From Lineus longissimus (lineage: Eukaryota; Nemertea; Pilidiophora; Heteronemertea; Lineidae), in the NCBI RefSeq assembly GCF_910592395.1, contig NC_088318.1:1056001-1116000 (forward strand): DNA of 60,000 nt. The letters run 5' to 3'. Made by a program: the position numbers and the translations under genes. Numbering within the stretch: position 1 is the first letter of the stretch; each line of letters begins with the position of its first letter. The notes under the pieces were generated by a model. It ran no database searches. It was not told the origin of the DNA and saw nothing but the letters and a program-made list of their open reading frames with translations. This document shows, piece by piece, positions 1-12,309 of this stretch.

Positions 1-1025
1 ATGCTACCTGGAGGCAGGCTATGGAACTGAAGTATGAGGCTGGGTTCGCCTTACTTGGGCCCTTTAATACCAGCTTCCTTGTGCTCACCTTGTCCAAGTT
101 TGAAGTTGAATGAAAGTGAATTTATCTCTGCAGTCTGATGGTGACCTCGTCCTCAAAATGTTAGGGGCGATGGAAATATAATTCTAACACCAAGGAAGAG
201 TTAACCAAGCATTGACACCTTGTTGATAAACCTGACCAACTGCTACTAGCCCCCTTTAAATCTACTACTATTTCATATGAATTACCCAGCACATTGTCAC
301 CAATAATATGTTACTACAGACATTTATTATTCTGCCTTATCAAATTTTGCCAATGCCAATTAATTAGAGTAAAAAAATCTGAATATATGTCGCCAGGGAA
401 ATGATCGCTTTTGTTCAATTTGATTAAGGGTTGGCGAGTTTCAGTGGGGCTTGTATGTCATTCATATTGAGTCTCTGCAGACGGGCTGCCTCTGCTTGTT
501 TGAATCAACCCAAATCATCTCGTATGAGAAGCTCGAGTAAACCAGATAAATTTGCTAGGCATCTTATTATATCACTAGGAAGACTTATTATTGGATGGAT
601 CGAGCATTTGTGCATATTTGCCCACTTGCGACTGTGGTCGTGGAGCAGTGGTGACGTTCCCCACCAGCACTTTGCCTATCTTCATGTAGGCATAGGATAT
701 CTCCTTCTGCCGTAACAAATACTTCAACATGAATATTGCATCCCTAACCAAACCGTTGGGAACAACGCAATCTGGGCTCAGCGAGTATCGACACTTCAAC
801 TTGTGTGTCATGGCGATTTATTGGAGGAAGCAGAGCATTGTGGGTGGAAAAATGATCAAATCATTTCACTTTTTACAGGATGAACAAGATTTAGGTGAAC
901 TTTCACAACAGCATCAGACAAATTGTCAACCCACTTTCATGATATCAACCCAACAGCACTCAGTGTATTGTTGGTAGGAGGAAACCAATACTCCAAAGGA
1001 GTAGGCCATACCCTTCCACATGACC
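1..1025. other. Non-coding stretch, nothing recognised
   Basis: Short overlapping frames of under 100 codons occur on both strands, but none resembles a known protein or has convincing splice borders. I see no repeat or RNA gene here. Intergenic or intronic DNA is the best description. Confidence 0.6.
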
Positions 1026-1203
1026 TAAGGCCGAAGTTACATAGACCTCATTCGTTCATTTACCACGAGTCACTTTCCGGGTTTTTCTTTCATTCCTCGG
1101 TGAATGCACGCCACAAGGCCGTGCTTTTACAGGGGAACGAAAGCTAAAGGGGAAAATGAGTCCTGGGAAATGAACGAATGAGGTCTATGTAACTTCGGCC
1201 TAA
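1026..1203. mobile_element. Foldback MITE with 34-bp perfect inverted repeats and TAA flanks
   Basis: Bases 1028-1061 are the exact reverse complement of 1168-1201. The pairing continues imperfectly inward, so nearly the whole element folds into one long hairpin around a loop near 1100-1130. The repeat is bordered by TAA at 1026-1028 and TAA at 1201-1203, counting the element as GGCCG...CGGCC. A 3-bp TAA/TTA duplication is the known target-site signature of PIF/Harbinger elements, so a Tourist-like MITE is the likely class. There is no coding capacity. The superfamily is an inference from target-site length alone. Confidence 0.75.
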
Positions 1204-1218
1204 GATATAGGAAGCTGC

Positions 1219-1290
1219 TCAGCGGTGGCATAGTGCTAACGGAGTGCAGGACTTCTGATCAAGAGGCTGTGGGTGCAAATCCCTTCGACC
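1219..1290 (+). repeat. tRNA-derived SINE head or tRNA pseudogene
   Basis: A box A-like sequence (TGGCATAGTGC, 1226-1236) is followed 35 bases later by a box B-like sequence (GGTGCAAATCC, 1272-1282), which is the spacing of an internal RNA polymerase III promoter. The acceptor and anticodon stems do not pair well, so it is not a functional tRNA gene. No SINE body or tail is recognisable downstream. It starts only about 16 bases after the foldback MITE. Confidence 0.45.
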
Positions 1291-3060
1291 CACTTTCTTC
1301 TCTACGCTGGAGGTTCATCCGGTCATACCACGAAACCACCAAAATTAGCCTGGCTGATTTAGCAACAGCGATCATGTGCTCATCAAGCTCTGATCTCTTG
1401 CAGTTACCGCGCCTAATTATCATAATAATCATTGATATGTGATTTCCCGCTGATGTCCATCACTGGCAGGTAAGCCATAATTTCTCAAATACACCTCCTG
1501 GTGGCAGCGAAAGAAACTAAAGAACAGCTGCCGCGTTGTTTTTACTACTAAGGAGGATTCCAGTGGTAGCGATTAAGTTTTTTCACCACGAACTGTCGAA
1601 CTGACAGGTGAACATTATGTAGAGTGGAATGTACAGGTCATGCACTCAAGTAAGGTTGAGACAGTCTGTACCTGCAGCTGGTTAGTAACAACATCCATGT
1701 GTTGGCGATACCAGAGACTGGCGTAGATCAGACTGGCGCCAGTCGCTTCCTACGGCACCAATAGGTGGCTACAAATGACATGCACCTGCGCCGGAAAATA
1801 ATGCTCAACCAAAATTCCTGAAAATCTTCGAGTGTGAGAAACAAATTTGTGGGTATTTTTTAGGCGGAGTCTGGCCACACAAGAAATAACAGTTCCTTTT
1901 TTAATGCAAAATTCGTCTAATCAGAAAGAATGACCTGGATTTTGACATTTGGCAATGGCAACGATTTCGTTCGCAACCCGGGCCCCCTTGCCATGCCTAT
2001 GAGCCTATGGTTGAATCATTGTGGTCCACTCAGTTCTCCAAACTCTTAATCACCTGGGACTCTGCCCCTAATCCACCAGGACAGGCAAACCAAAACCAGG
2101 CAATCAGCTAATCAAGTGATATAAAAGGTTAATCAATTGAACCAGCCTCCCAGCTGCTACCTTCGACAAAAATCAGCCCCGATCGCCTCCATAAATTAAT
2201 CAAATCACTACCCTCCACATTTGGTAAATGAATTAGGTGCCTTTTATTCAACAAGCTTGCTAGTGAGAGACATCAAAATGCCACATAAATGGATTATTGA
2301 CGGAGAAGTAGAGTCAAGATCGGATGAGGTTTTCAGGCAATGGGACGCGAGGTTCAAGGAATGGCATGGCAACGACAAGGATCAAAACACTGTCAACCAC
2401 AATACATACAAGTAATTTTTGTCGCTGCAAGTTGCGATTAATCAAAATTGCTGCTTTGTGTGACAAAAATGTCTCTTGCTGTGGATGTTTTACTCTCCAA
2501 TATTTGCTGAATGCTGAAACAGAAGATGACCATTATCTCAAAATAATATTTCTGCATTATTTCATTATACTTTTCCTACCTGGGAATTTCAGAAATCCCA
2601 AACAATGGTCTTCAATCTTTGGTGAGATACCAAACCAGTTTTTCATGGTTATCCTCGGTCTGAACATTTGAAACGATAACACAGCAAAATTCAAAGATTC
2701 CAAATGTCCTCAATATCGCAAATCGAGATAAAATCCCTCATTAGAATTCGAAGTTGTGAAATTGGCAAGTGATGATGTACACAAAAACATAAACTCTACG
2801 ATTTGAAAACGTTCCTCGAAGTGACAATGAATCGTTATTGGCCTGCTTCACTGATACTCCAACAAACCTAGCTTTCTAATCCACAATGATCAAACTTCAA
2901 TCAAACTTCAACTCGCAACCCAAACAATCCAAAGTCCCTCAAGCGAATCCAACGTCAAAGTCGAGAAGATACTTTTTAGTAACTTCATTTAGTATTCCGC
3001 TCCAACGCCTGATTAGTGCTTCAGCCAATGGCAGCCCCAAACATAAATTTTCAAATTAGT
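1291..3060. other. Non-coding stretch, nothing recognised
   Basis: No supported gene. The only structure noted is a 14-bp perfect palindrome, GACTGGCGCCAGTC, at 1731-1744, and short AT-rich runs. Small frames near 2221-2671 look random. Confidence 0.55.
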
Positions 3061-3097
3061 TTTTGAGAAATTAGCGGAGGGTCGGATAACATCTCAG

Positions 3098-3187
3098 TTA
3101 CTAACCATGATGGTTCTGACAAATGGGTCTACACCGAAGATTGCACTTCGCCTGTCACTGCGAGAACAAGGTAACGAACTGAACAAG
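3098..3187 (+). CDS. Candidate internal or first coding exon, unknown product (low confidence)
   Basis: The segment begins after a possible acceptor (...ACATCTCAG) and ends at a textbook donor, AAG|GTAAGT, at 3188. Two frames stay open. One starts at ATG 3107 in a good context (AACCATGATGG) and gives 27 residues that run straight into the donor in phase 0. The other reads ...DGSDKWVYTEDC... and would use a second donor, GTAACG, at 3171. No domain is recognisable. Just downstream, still open in the first frame but inside the putative intron, is a short Cys-rich string ending near 3354, which I regard as chance. The donor is the strongest part of the evidence. The acceptor has a poor pyrimidine tract, and a chance match is quite possible. 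Confidence 0.2.
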
Positions 3188-5265
3188 GTAAGTAACTGCA
3201 GCTACAGATCTAGTGGATCTGGTGAATCTGGACAGCGTCATGAACGTCTCCCAGCTGTGCTGCACAAAAAAGGCAATCCTGGATTTGAGGATATGAAGGG
3301 ATGCAAGTGCCAGCAGTCCAGTTGTAGGTTGTGTCTTGTATCCAAATTCTGCTGAGAATCCAGTTTCGTGACCTCATACCACACAGAGAACATCTAGATA
3401 TGCCAAACGTGGGAGGTTGAGCAGTCGAAAATAACTGCGATATCTCAAGAAATATGTAAATTTGCCGTACCAGGTGTCAAAACCCTGTCCAAAACACAAT
3501 AAATCTGCCCAACTGTCGAAGAAACTGCAGAATGAAAACATGTGGTCCGGGTTGCAGAGGTGTTCACTTTCCTTGCATGGAACCAGCGTGCTTCAAGCCA
3601 TCTTGAACGAAAGATCCAGTACATCCTCGGTGCTTCATACAGGTTACCTTCCGTTACTCGGTGATGGCGAATTTTACAAAAATGCCTTGAGAGCCAGAGG
3701 AAGATAAATAGCAGATCTTGGAACACATGTGTAGTGATTAGAAAAGAAAACACGTCTGGCGCCACCAAGTCATTAAGACCGCATGTGTGTCTGCTCCAAG
3801 AGATGAAGAGAACCAGGCAGGAATACTCACATTTTCAGCTGGGAAGCATTAGATTACGCCAGTTGAGGAGTCCTGGGCAGTTGACCAGAATTGTACATGC
3901 TTCAATGTTTATGCAAACATCGGTCAACATGCTTAGACTGAACTGAACCTGATTAAGGGTATCTAGAGATACAAGGATCTATCATCAATGAGCCCCGCCC
4001 CCCACCCCCCCTACCCAAAAAAAACTGCCCACGACAAAGTACCGAGGACAGACAGCCAGAACCTTCCCGTGGCATCAAAAGCTTCATCAACGGCTTCAAA
4101 GTCTTTCTACAAGATTAGTCGCCTGTTGTGCTGAACACCCTCAGTTCCTTTGAGAGGACGCTTCACAGAAAAACCTTAATTATCAAATCAATAAGGCAAC
4201 TCAATGAGAGAAACCAGTTTCTATCAAGTCATGCTCAAGCTGAAAGTATGGGGACATGTACCTTTCATAATGAAGTGTACATGCATGACAGGATACATCG
4301 GAAATTACACCACTGAAATCGACTGCAATGCTGCATTGTGGTGCATTTCTCCACATGAAACGTGGCCAGCTTATAATGGAATGAACCTTATTCGACTGAC
4401 AGATTGTGGCACCAAGAGTCTGGCCTTGTCTTCCGATCCCCAGGAACATGAAACTACATCCAGGAACATGTGAAAAATGGTGATAAAATCAAGATTGGAC
4501 AAATTGCTGATCATGATGGTTCATGGTGGGTGGCTTCATGGCAACCAAATAAAGTTAAAGGGGAAGTGGCTAACTCCGATCTTACCAAGGCTAAGTTTTG
4601 AAATACAAAGACTAGTCTTTATCAATTCTTGATTCAACTGACCATCAATTTTTCGTGGGAGTTTTATTTCTGCAGATTTTGTGAATAACCTCAATTTACG
4701 ACTCAAACAATTTAATTGACTGGACCATTCTTGATCATTACTAGAGCATAAAACTTGTTGTTAATGTATTGAAGAGCAAAGGTGTGGCATTAGGAAAGAT
4801 TGAACCAAACAGAAGCCTCAACACCATGAAAATCCACCTCAATCCAGTGTGAGCCTGCTCTAAGTTGGAAGACGGCCATGAGATGTTGGGGCAGGTGTGG
4901 TAGTATATGTGATCCCAGCTCATCAACAATAGAACTGCTCAATTATCTCCCTCCATACATACAAACACCTGTAGATAGTATGTTTAGACACACACTTGCC
5001 AAGACTCATCTGCGTTTGACAGCCCAAATACTTATACTTCGCTAAGCACAAAGCCGAAAGATCTCAGCCATTCTTTTAGTTGGGATAAAAAGTGGTGAAT
5101 GTGGAGGTAAAGCAACATTTTTCTCATTGAATATCTTTTCACAATCCACAGTACAGGAAGAAGTCAAACTTCATTGCTGCATTTGACTGATCTTGAGTAC
5201 ATTGCATCATGTTTCAAGCCCTTTGGGCGAAAGCTACACCATACAACTATTCCCCTGTACAACAA
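3188..5265. other. Non-coding stretch, nothing recognised
   Basis: No gene, RNA or repeat is supported. A C-rich run followed by an A-run is present near 3987-4025. The frame pair around 4128-4473 has no family resemblance. Confidence 0.5.
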
Positions 5266-5271
5266 GGTGAA

Positions 5272-5301
5272 ATCACGGATGTAATGCTCTACATCCGTGG
5301 T
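5272..5301. repeat. Hairpin, 12-bp arms with a 6-base loop
   Basis: ATCACGGATGTA (5272-5283) pairs with TACATCCGTGGT (5290-5301) around ATGCTC, with one G:T pair. The arms are also flanked by a direct repeat, GGTGAAAT. It lies 20 bases outside the left end of the neighbouring transposon and may be part of the target locus or an older insertion. Confidence 0.6.
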
Positions 5302-5321
5302 GAAATTAATCCTTCCTTATA

Positions 5322-6389
5322 CAGTGGAACCCCGGTAACACGACCACTCATGGGACCGTGGTCGGAGTGGTCGTGTTACCGGGGTGGTCGTGTTAGCGAG
5401 GTTGGGAATCCCCAGACGAAATACATGATTATTTTTCCCGCCAAAATTGCCGACTGCATGGCGTGTGTACGCTGTACTACCATAGCAACGCTGCCTGATT
5501 GAGATGATGCACGCTCCAATGTTTTGTTATCATGCCTCGCAAGAACAGTTCGTCGATAAAATTACATGTTACATTCTCAGAATGAGTTAGAAAAGGTAAT
5601 TCATTTTATCCACAAAGTTTCATTTTCTGCCCGACGTGACGCATTTGCGGGCAATTTGGTGAATCATCCTCCATGTACCCGACTGTTTGTGACGATTGAA
5701 GTAAACTTATCTTATGATTTCACCTGAGAAGATGAGTTGAGTAATGCTACAGTTTTAATCAAGTCTATTTTCAGCCAAAATATTTAAAGAAATATAAAAT
5801 GATACTGTAGTAAATCAACCAAGTTCTCCATATCATAAAACATTCAAACGTCTCGCAAGCTTGTTATTGTCATAAGTGTGGTCTTCAAACTACCCGCCGT
5901 TTATTATCAGTTCATATGCAAATCACGCAAATCACATGATTTTGCTGCTGCTGAGTGCGCATGTCGGGTGCTGAACTGGCTCAGTAATGAATTGAAAACA
6001 AACCATGAAAACGTTAGAAAAGGAAAGTTTATTTATTCATTTACACTTATACAATTGATCATACCTGCAAAATCACATTGTATTTTTTGTTTTCATATGT
6101 ATTCCCATGGCCATTGTCCCCGTCTCAACAAAGCTAGGCAGCGAGGTGCTAATTACTATGCCGCGGTCGCGACCGATTACGGCAATTAGGCCTGGTGGTC
6201 GGGTTAGCGGGGTTGATTTTCAGTTGGGGACCGGCCAAGCCAGTGGTCGCGGTCGGGGTACCGGGGTGGTCGTCTTAGCGGGGGTCTCTTAATGGTAATT
6301 AGAGAGGAAACCATTCGGGACCAGCGAATCGTGGTCGCGTTGGCGGGGTGGTCGCGTTACTGAGGTGGTCGCCAACCGGGGTTCCACTG
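5322..6389. mobile_element. TcMar pogo/Tigger-like DNA transposon, non-autonomous
   Basis: The left end begins CAGTGGAACCCCGGT and the right end is the exact reverse complement of those 15 bases (6375-6389). Each end is flanked by the dinucleotide TA (5320-5321 and 6390-6391), the target duplication of Tc1/mariner-type elements. CAGTGGAACC-type ends are typical of pogo/Tigger families in animals. Both ends carry several further copies of a GGTGGTCGCGTTA-like motif in both orientations, giving nested hairpins. The 1,068-bp length is too short for a transposase. A start codon at 5532 opens a few residues reading MPRKNSSS, the kind of basic N-terminus seen in such transposases, but stops follow quickly. 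This could be a decayed internal remnant or chance. Confidence 0.8.
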
Positions 6390-6391
6390 TA

Positions 6392-9300
6392 GTTTGTCAC
6401 ATTACACTGGTTCCTGATGAAATGATGTGTACAGTCCAATCAACATGCACTGCTGATAACAGCTCATAGCTCGGCTTCTAATTTGGACAGATGGATAAGG
6501 ATTCTTGTTTAAGGGCTAGATTCCCTTTAAAATGCCCCACAAACTGGCAATTGCTGTGGCTGTTCTTGACCTAATTTCTTATCTTTGGCCAGAGGTTAAT
6601 GATTCTGACATGCTTTCATTTTTTGTTACAACACCAAACAATTAGACCGGAATAAAATCACTGCTTCGTACTTAAAGGAATCTTCGAACGCTGAATCAAA
6701 ATTTTTCAAGGAAAGAGAGATTCTAGACAGATGAGTTACAATCGGGGATCAAATCTTGAACATTTGAGTAATAGGTGTTGTAAAAAGGTGTCAGTTCCCC
6801 AAGGAGTAGAAATCATAGAAATTAACAGATTTCACGCCAAAACCTAATTAGTATCCAGGGAGGAATGAGCAGAGAATCCGCTACCTCACACCTGATTCCG
6901 ATAGAGGCTCTTCACTATCTAGAGCTCCACTCCAACATGGCTGACTCAATCTTACGGCACATTTTTATACACGAAAGTATCGAAAAGTACGCCAGGTTTC
7001 GACTTCGTTAGCTTGGTTTCGGCGATGATCCGATCCACCTGTGCTGATGCTGGACAGGCTCGCTGGAGCCAGGGAGATCTCTGCCAGATGAGCAGCAGAC
7101 TGCCCGCCCAGCTGTCTCCAGTGGCCGCCTGAATCCCATTATCCCCCAATTGGATGGGATAAGCGTGCTCTCAGCCAGATCTGGCAATAGTGGCATGTTT
7201 TACAATGGGGAATACACGGAATACACGGCATCCTTACCTCCCTGATAAAATAATCATTTTCAAGTGGACATTCCTGAGGATCTCTTCAGATAACTTCACA
7301 AATGAATAGCTTTGAAGAAAGAGCAATGATCTGTGCTCAGCCATTAGGTTACTGGATCCACTCACAAATTACTTACACTAGGGTAATCTCCTTACCAGGC
7401 CCCGGTCAAGCCATTTTAGGTCCCATGGCCTTTACAGCTGGACCTGCCCAACCTACGGCAGTCCTCAAACATCATGAAAATTGCCTCAAAACAGGTCAAA
7501 TGAAACTGGTGCTCATCAGGAACTGGGATACACAATTTTGATGGAATGTTATGATGGTTCGAACTTGTAAGAACCTTCTACAGGCTTAATGATGATACTG
7601 GCTTAGCAGTATTACACCACACTGCAACACATTCCAGAAGTGTAGGCATGATGATCCTTGGCAGTCGTCATGGCAAATATAAACATATGATCGGAGGTGA
7701 ACTTCCTTAGGAAAAAAAACGCAAGCAAACCCAATGATAGGCTTAGCAATGATTACCCATCCATGCTATATTTATCCCAGCGACCCCCCTCAGTTTTAAA
7801 CAGCCTCCAGCTACACTTGCACATTACATCAAAACTGTAGGCTAAGGGAGTACACTGACTAAATTTGACTGGGACATGGCCCACCAATTCTGACTATGGC
7901 CGGTAAAATGCACACTTTTCCTCAATTGCAAATTTCCATTGATTTAATAATGGTGTTTTAGCGTGTGATTTGAGCATCTGTATGCTGAGATCCCCACAGG
8001 ATGTGTCACACTCCACATCTGTCCCTTCCCATTCTCGTATTTACACCAAAACCAATAGAACCAAACATTCGGATGATTTCATTACAATGTTACAGCATCC
8101 TGTGGGACAATACGTTTAATTACGCAGCAGATGTAACTAATAGCATTAACAATGAAATCAGTCTAAATCACCTGCCTCATATTTGTTACATCCGTCACAA
8201 CTAAAATACTCAAAACTTTCAATTGAGTTTCATCGGATGTGAGATCTGAATCGGCCATATGTCTCGACCGTTTTTCCCCAATGATGATAAACCTGCCTCA
8301 AGCTCGATGCATCTCACATGCCCCATGTTCCCACCGAGCTCAAAACGATAGATTTGAAACGGTGAATTCTAATATCCGGGGCAGAGGGAAGGCCTAGTGT
8401 AGTTCATTGTGACTGAGTTTTTTACACCCGCCATAAAATATCCTGGTCAGAATTGTATAAAATCAGTTGCTTGTGGTTTGATGAGAACCTAAATGTGGGC
8501 CCAATGCAGACTGGACCATCAAGATGACATCCAGGCAGGAATACAGATACAGAGTTTATGAGGAGAAAACAGCCACCTTCTTTGAACAAATGGGTTGGCC
8601 TGAGGCTGTGGATGATGCAAAAAGGGGCACCAAGTACAAGCAACAGGCCTCACTCCTGATAAAGTCAATGCCCTTCCATATATGTATGATAGGAAACAGG
8701 TGTGTCTAGCATCTATTGTGAGACTGGAATATTAATTATGATATGATAATCATTATTTGGATCCAGCTGCAGAGGGGGCACAGCTGGGCCAATGAGCCAG
8801 GGACTTGCAGACTGACAATAGGGCCGGGTTGCATACTACATATACACAGCGGAGCCTCTCTGGGACTAAGCAACTGAGGGTATGAAGCAGTCTACAAATA
8901 TAGAGAAAATTATATCATTAAAAAGTAGTTTTGGATTTGCGACAACATTTGAGGGGGCATTTTTAATGATTTTGCTGCAAGTAGACCGAAATATCAACTT
9001 CTCTTAACTCGAGAATGTCCATATTTGGATCCTCTACCCCATAGCTTTGACTTCAAGTGACTATGGTGCCTGCAGAAAGGCCTAGCTTTTGGTTGTTCAC
9101 TGGAGGCAATGGCTATGCAGCGGAAGATCCAAAATAATGCACATCAAAGACATTTCCAGGTGCTCAGCTTTGGCCAAAAAGGTTATCTGACCCATCAGCT
9201 TTAAAGGGGGGCTTACGGGTGGGGATAGGGGATTGTGTAACTTAATCACACCTACTCGGTTTCTGCCTATAGTCCCTTTAAACGGTCTCAATGCTATACC

Positions 9301-12014
9301 AGCGTAGCCTCTGATACTCCCACAGTCAACAGCTAATCTCATTACAGACAATCCTACACAATCTCTTCATCAATCGCTACGGACCACGTATGATGCTGAA
9401 CAAAAGTGCAGAATTCTGATGCACGTTACTGGCAGTCATTTTGAACGAGTCGGTCAAATGGTTTCAGCTGAAGAAGACCTACATCATGTGTGCAATCTAA
9501 ACAAAAACGGAGGAAAGTTTGGCTCTTCTTGAGAACAAACGGGTCGGCCATCCTCAACAGGAAGATACGTGTTAAAAGGACGCTATTACGAGTACAATGT
9601 ACTGTCGCTTCATCAAAATGAAAGTAAAAGTTAAGGTGACAACATCGGAAATGGAAGACGATTTTGATTCAAGTGCTATGTAACAGTTCTGGACCCAAAG
9701 GGAACACTGTGCAGCAACCTATTGTCCCGGGCTATTGTGGATTTGAGGACAGTGTCAACGGGAACTGATTTGTATATATACTTAACAGCAGCTTATCACA
9801 AAAATCTGACACACTCAGTATTTTTTCCTTAAAGGTCTATGCTGTTCCTTACAAATTCGAAATTTGTAATTGAATATTAAGATTTTCAACAGAGTAAATA
9901 TGAACTGAAGACAGATTTCAATATTGCTGTTGTGCAGACAGATATACATGTAAAATAACTACCAAGTTTTAGCCCGAGTTGTAGGCCTGATAACTGCTCT
10001 ATGGCATTGTGTATAACTGCTTTTCTACCAGTAAACACGAACGGCCTGCCCTTTTAAATGGTTAAACTTCTCTTGGATCTCCCGCGCACAAGCTGTTACG
10101 GCCTTTCAGCTTCCACTGCGGTGCGGAACCATGGAGCATGATAATGGATGTTTATCTGCTATGAACATGTGGTGCCATCCTGGCAGCATATTGCACTAAT
10201 CTTGACTTATTTCTTTGATAATCTGAGTCCTATCTTGTCGCATCAGCGGCATGAAAGACCCAGCAGATGACAAGTGCTTGAAATGTAAACTATGAAGGTA
10301 GTGCATCCATCCTCCTTGCGCGTTATGAGAACTATAATTGATGATACAGTTCCATCCCTGCCTGCATTGGTCTCCATGACCTAGAGTCAGCTAAACTTTA
10401 AGTGCCTCTATATTCATACAACACTTCGTGACATGGTCACTGAATTGTGCATTTAGAATGTTTTGAGGCATATGTAGTGTTTCCCAAAACAGTTCAGTAC
10501 AATATCAAAATTGAAGATTGTATCAAGAGCTGGAAGACCTGAATCTTAGCCCAAGACAGACCACGATGGGCTCTATAATGTGTCTGACAGAGGAAGGAAC
10601 CACACCAGAGGCCCTCAGCCCTCGAGTATTGCACTTATTATTGGTCATGATGGAGGGGCTCTAGGTGACTGAGGGGGAAACCTAGAGGTAGGCACAAGAA
10701 CCATTCCAAAACATCTGGCATTTGAAATAACACGTGATTCCAACTGCTTTGCCGGCATTCCTAATAAGGCTCTCAACCATATGCCTCCCTCTATAAAGGT
10801 CCTCAATACCAGGTGACAGTCACAGGTGTTTCTTTAAGCGTAATATTCAAAATAACAAGTCCTGAATCTATTTGCCTAATTCCTCTGTCATCCTGTGCAC
10901 AATTATACTCTGAATACCTTGAACTTCACAGTACACAATGTTTATGGTATGCGGTAAAAAAAAAGAAAAGTTAACATGCCCGCTGCAACGACATGATCAG
11001 GGGACTACGAGCTAACCTTTTACCCCTCAACAATTTATCGCGGATCTGATCTGGCAGAAAATCCATCAGATGCACCTTTTCATGGAGATCAATGACCAAA
11101 ATGTGGTAGAAGCCGTCCTAAATACCCAATCAGGCCAATTTTATCAAAGGTGAAGCAGAGATACCGACACACAACGACCATAACCAACGCATGAGTACAT
11201 GAGTAGGCCTAGCAACTGAAAAAACACATCGAAATTAAAATCAGTGTCTTTAACTTTTTCTGCTTTACTTTTGCTTCCCAAAGCCCACTTCACCCGCAGC
11301 TTGTAAGGGTTTCACTCTAAGTTCAGCATGACACACCAGGTGACACGTATATGTAAAGAGCCTCACAAACCTTAGCACCCATCTGACAAAACATTGAAAA
11401 GACACTTACATAATGATGTTGCTCATATCTCCCAGATGGGACTCCAAACTGGCAAAAAACAACGCAGTCATTTTGACGTTCTCGTCTCACTTGTAAAACG
11501 TCACCGTCACCTGGGTCTGGCAATGCTTTATGTATGAATCATATGGCGAGAAGAATCTATTTCCTCATCGGGAGGGGATCACAGATGCAAACTACGCCAT
11601 ACAATCAATGGGCAACCCCTCAATGAGACTCAGCACATGTGCCAACATATTGTTCTCAGCTATTAACCCATTGATCTGGTTCGCTGTTTTTTGGCGTGTC
11701 TGCGTTTTGTAGATGTGATGTGTGCGGAGATCGCTTAGTGGGCTTCCCCATCTGAGGCCAATGGAGAGTCGGAAAGCTGATTAACACATCCATACCCAGG
11801 GGATAGTGCTCTTTAGGCCATGACTAGTAATTTGCCAGATTAACAAAGCCATACCCAGCCAGGCGATGGGGATCACTTTGCCATCTCAGAAAGTCTGCTA
11901 ACTGTAATGTGAAAAGCTCAATATCACAGGGCTGAGGGAGGAGAGGGGAGGCATTCTGCTTTCTGAAGGACTTCCATAGCCTCATGGGGGAAGGGAAAAT
12001 AACCATGAAAGATC
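6392..12014. other. Long non-coding stretch; probable 3' flank of the minus-strand gene at its right end
   Basis: No gene is supported across this 5.6 kb. A locally GC-richer block at about 7,020-7,150 has open frames on the minus strand but no identifiable domain. A G-run cluster at 9,206-9,231 fits a G-quadruplex pattern. In the 1 kb below 12,015, where the minus-strand gene's 3' UTR should lie, I saw no canonical AATAAA or ATTAAA on the minus strand. Confidence 0.5.
9206..9231 (+). other. G-quadruplex-type G-run cluster
   Basis: Four runs of three or more G (GGGGGG, GGG, GGGG, GGGG) are separated by loops of 5, 1 and 3 bases. This satisfies the usual G3N1-7 pattern on the plus strand. No nearby gene start is evident, so no role can be proposed. 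Confidence 0.5.
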
Positions 12015-12103
12015 TCAAACTGTGATCTCTGGAGTCTGGAATGATCGAGTGGTTTTTGTGGATTCCAGACCTGTTGATAACTTGTTATAACCTGGCCAGA
12101 AGT
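12015..12103 (-). CDS. Terminal coding exon with class I PDZ-ligand C-terminus
   Basis: On the minus strand a pyrimidine-rich acceptor ending CTCCTGCAG precedes 12103. The upstream exon (12310-12602) leaves one base (G). Joined to the first two bases here it gives Asp, and the frame continues DFWPGYNKLSTGLESTK... to TGA at 12015-12017. That is 29 residues ending TTRSFQTPEITV. The last four residues, EITV, fit the X-[S/T]-X-V class I PDZ-binding pattern found at the cytoplasmic ends of many receptors, channels and adhesion proteins. The other two phases do not fit the upstream exon. The parent protein is not recognised. No canonical polyadenylation signal was seen in the following kilobase. 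The exon call rests on splice signals plus phase agreement, not on homology. Confidence 0.6.
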
Positions 12104-12309
12104 CTGCAGGAGACATACAGGAGTTGAAAAGATAGTAAAATATAAAGGGAACGGTACGTGAGATGTGACAGCAAAATCAAAGTTGGCATCAGTCATAAGG
12201 GTCACCACAACATACACATTTTTACATCACAAAGAAGCTTGAGCACCTATCTTCCGCCCCTGATGATGACATCTAAGTAAAGCAACACGTAGAAAATCAT
12301 CAATCTTAC
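12104..12309 (-). other. Short intron, 206 nt
   Basis: It begins GTAAGATTGATG and ends in a pyrimidine-rich run and CTGCAG, both on the minus strand. It interrupts a codon after its first base (phase 1). Reading through without splicing also stays open for a while in the upstream frame, so retention cannot be excluded from sequence alone. Confidence 0.55.

Noticed and set aside
3280-3354. GCKCQQSSC-like Cys string recalling CXC/tesmin zinc-binding motifs
   Set aside because: The second half of the motif (YCEC spacing) is missing, and it lies downstream of a strong donor, so probably intronic.
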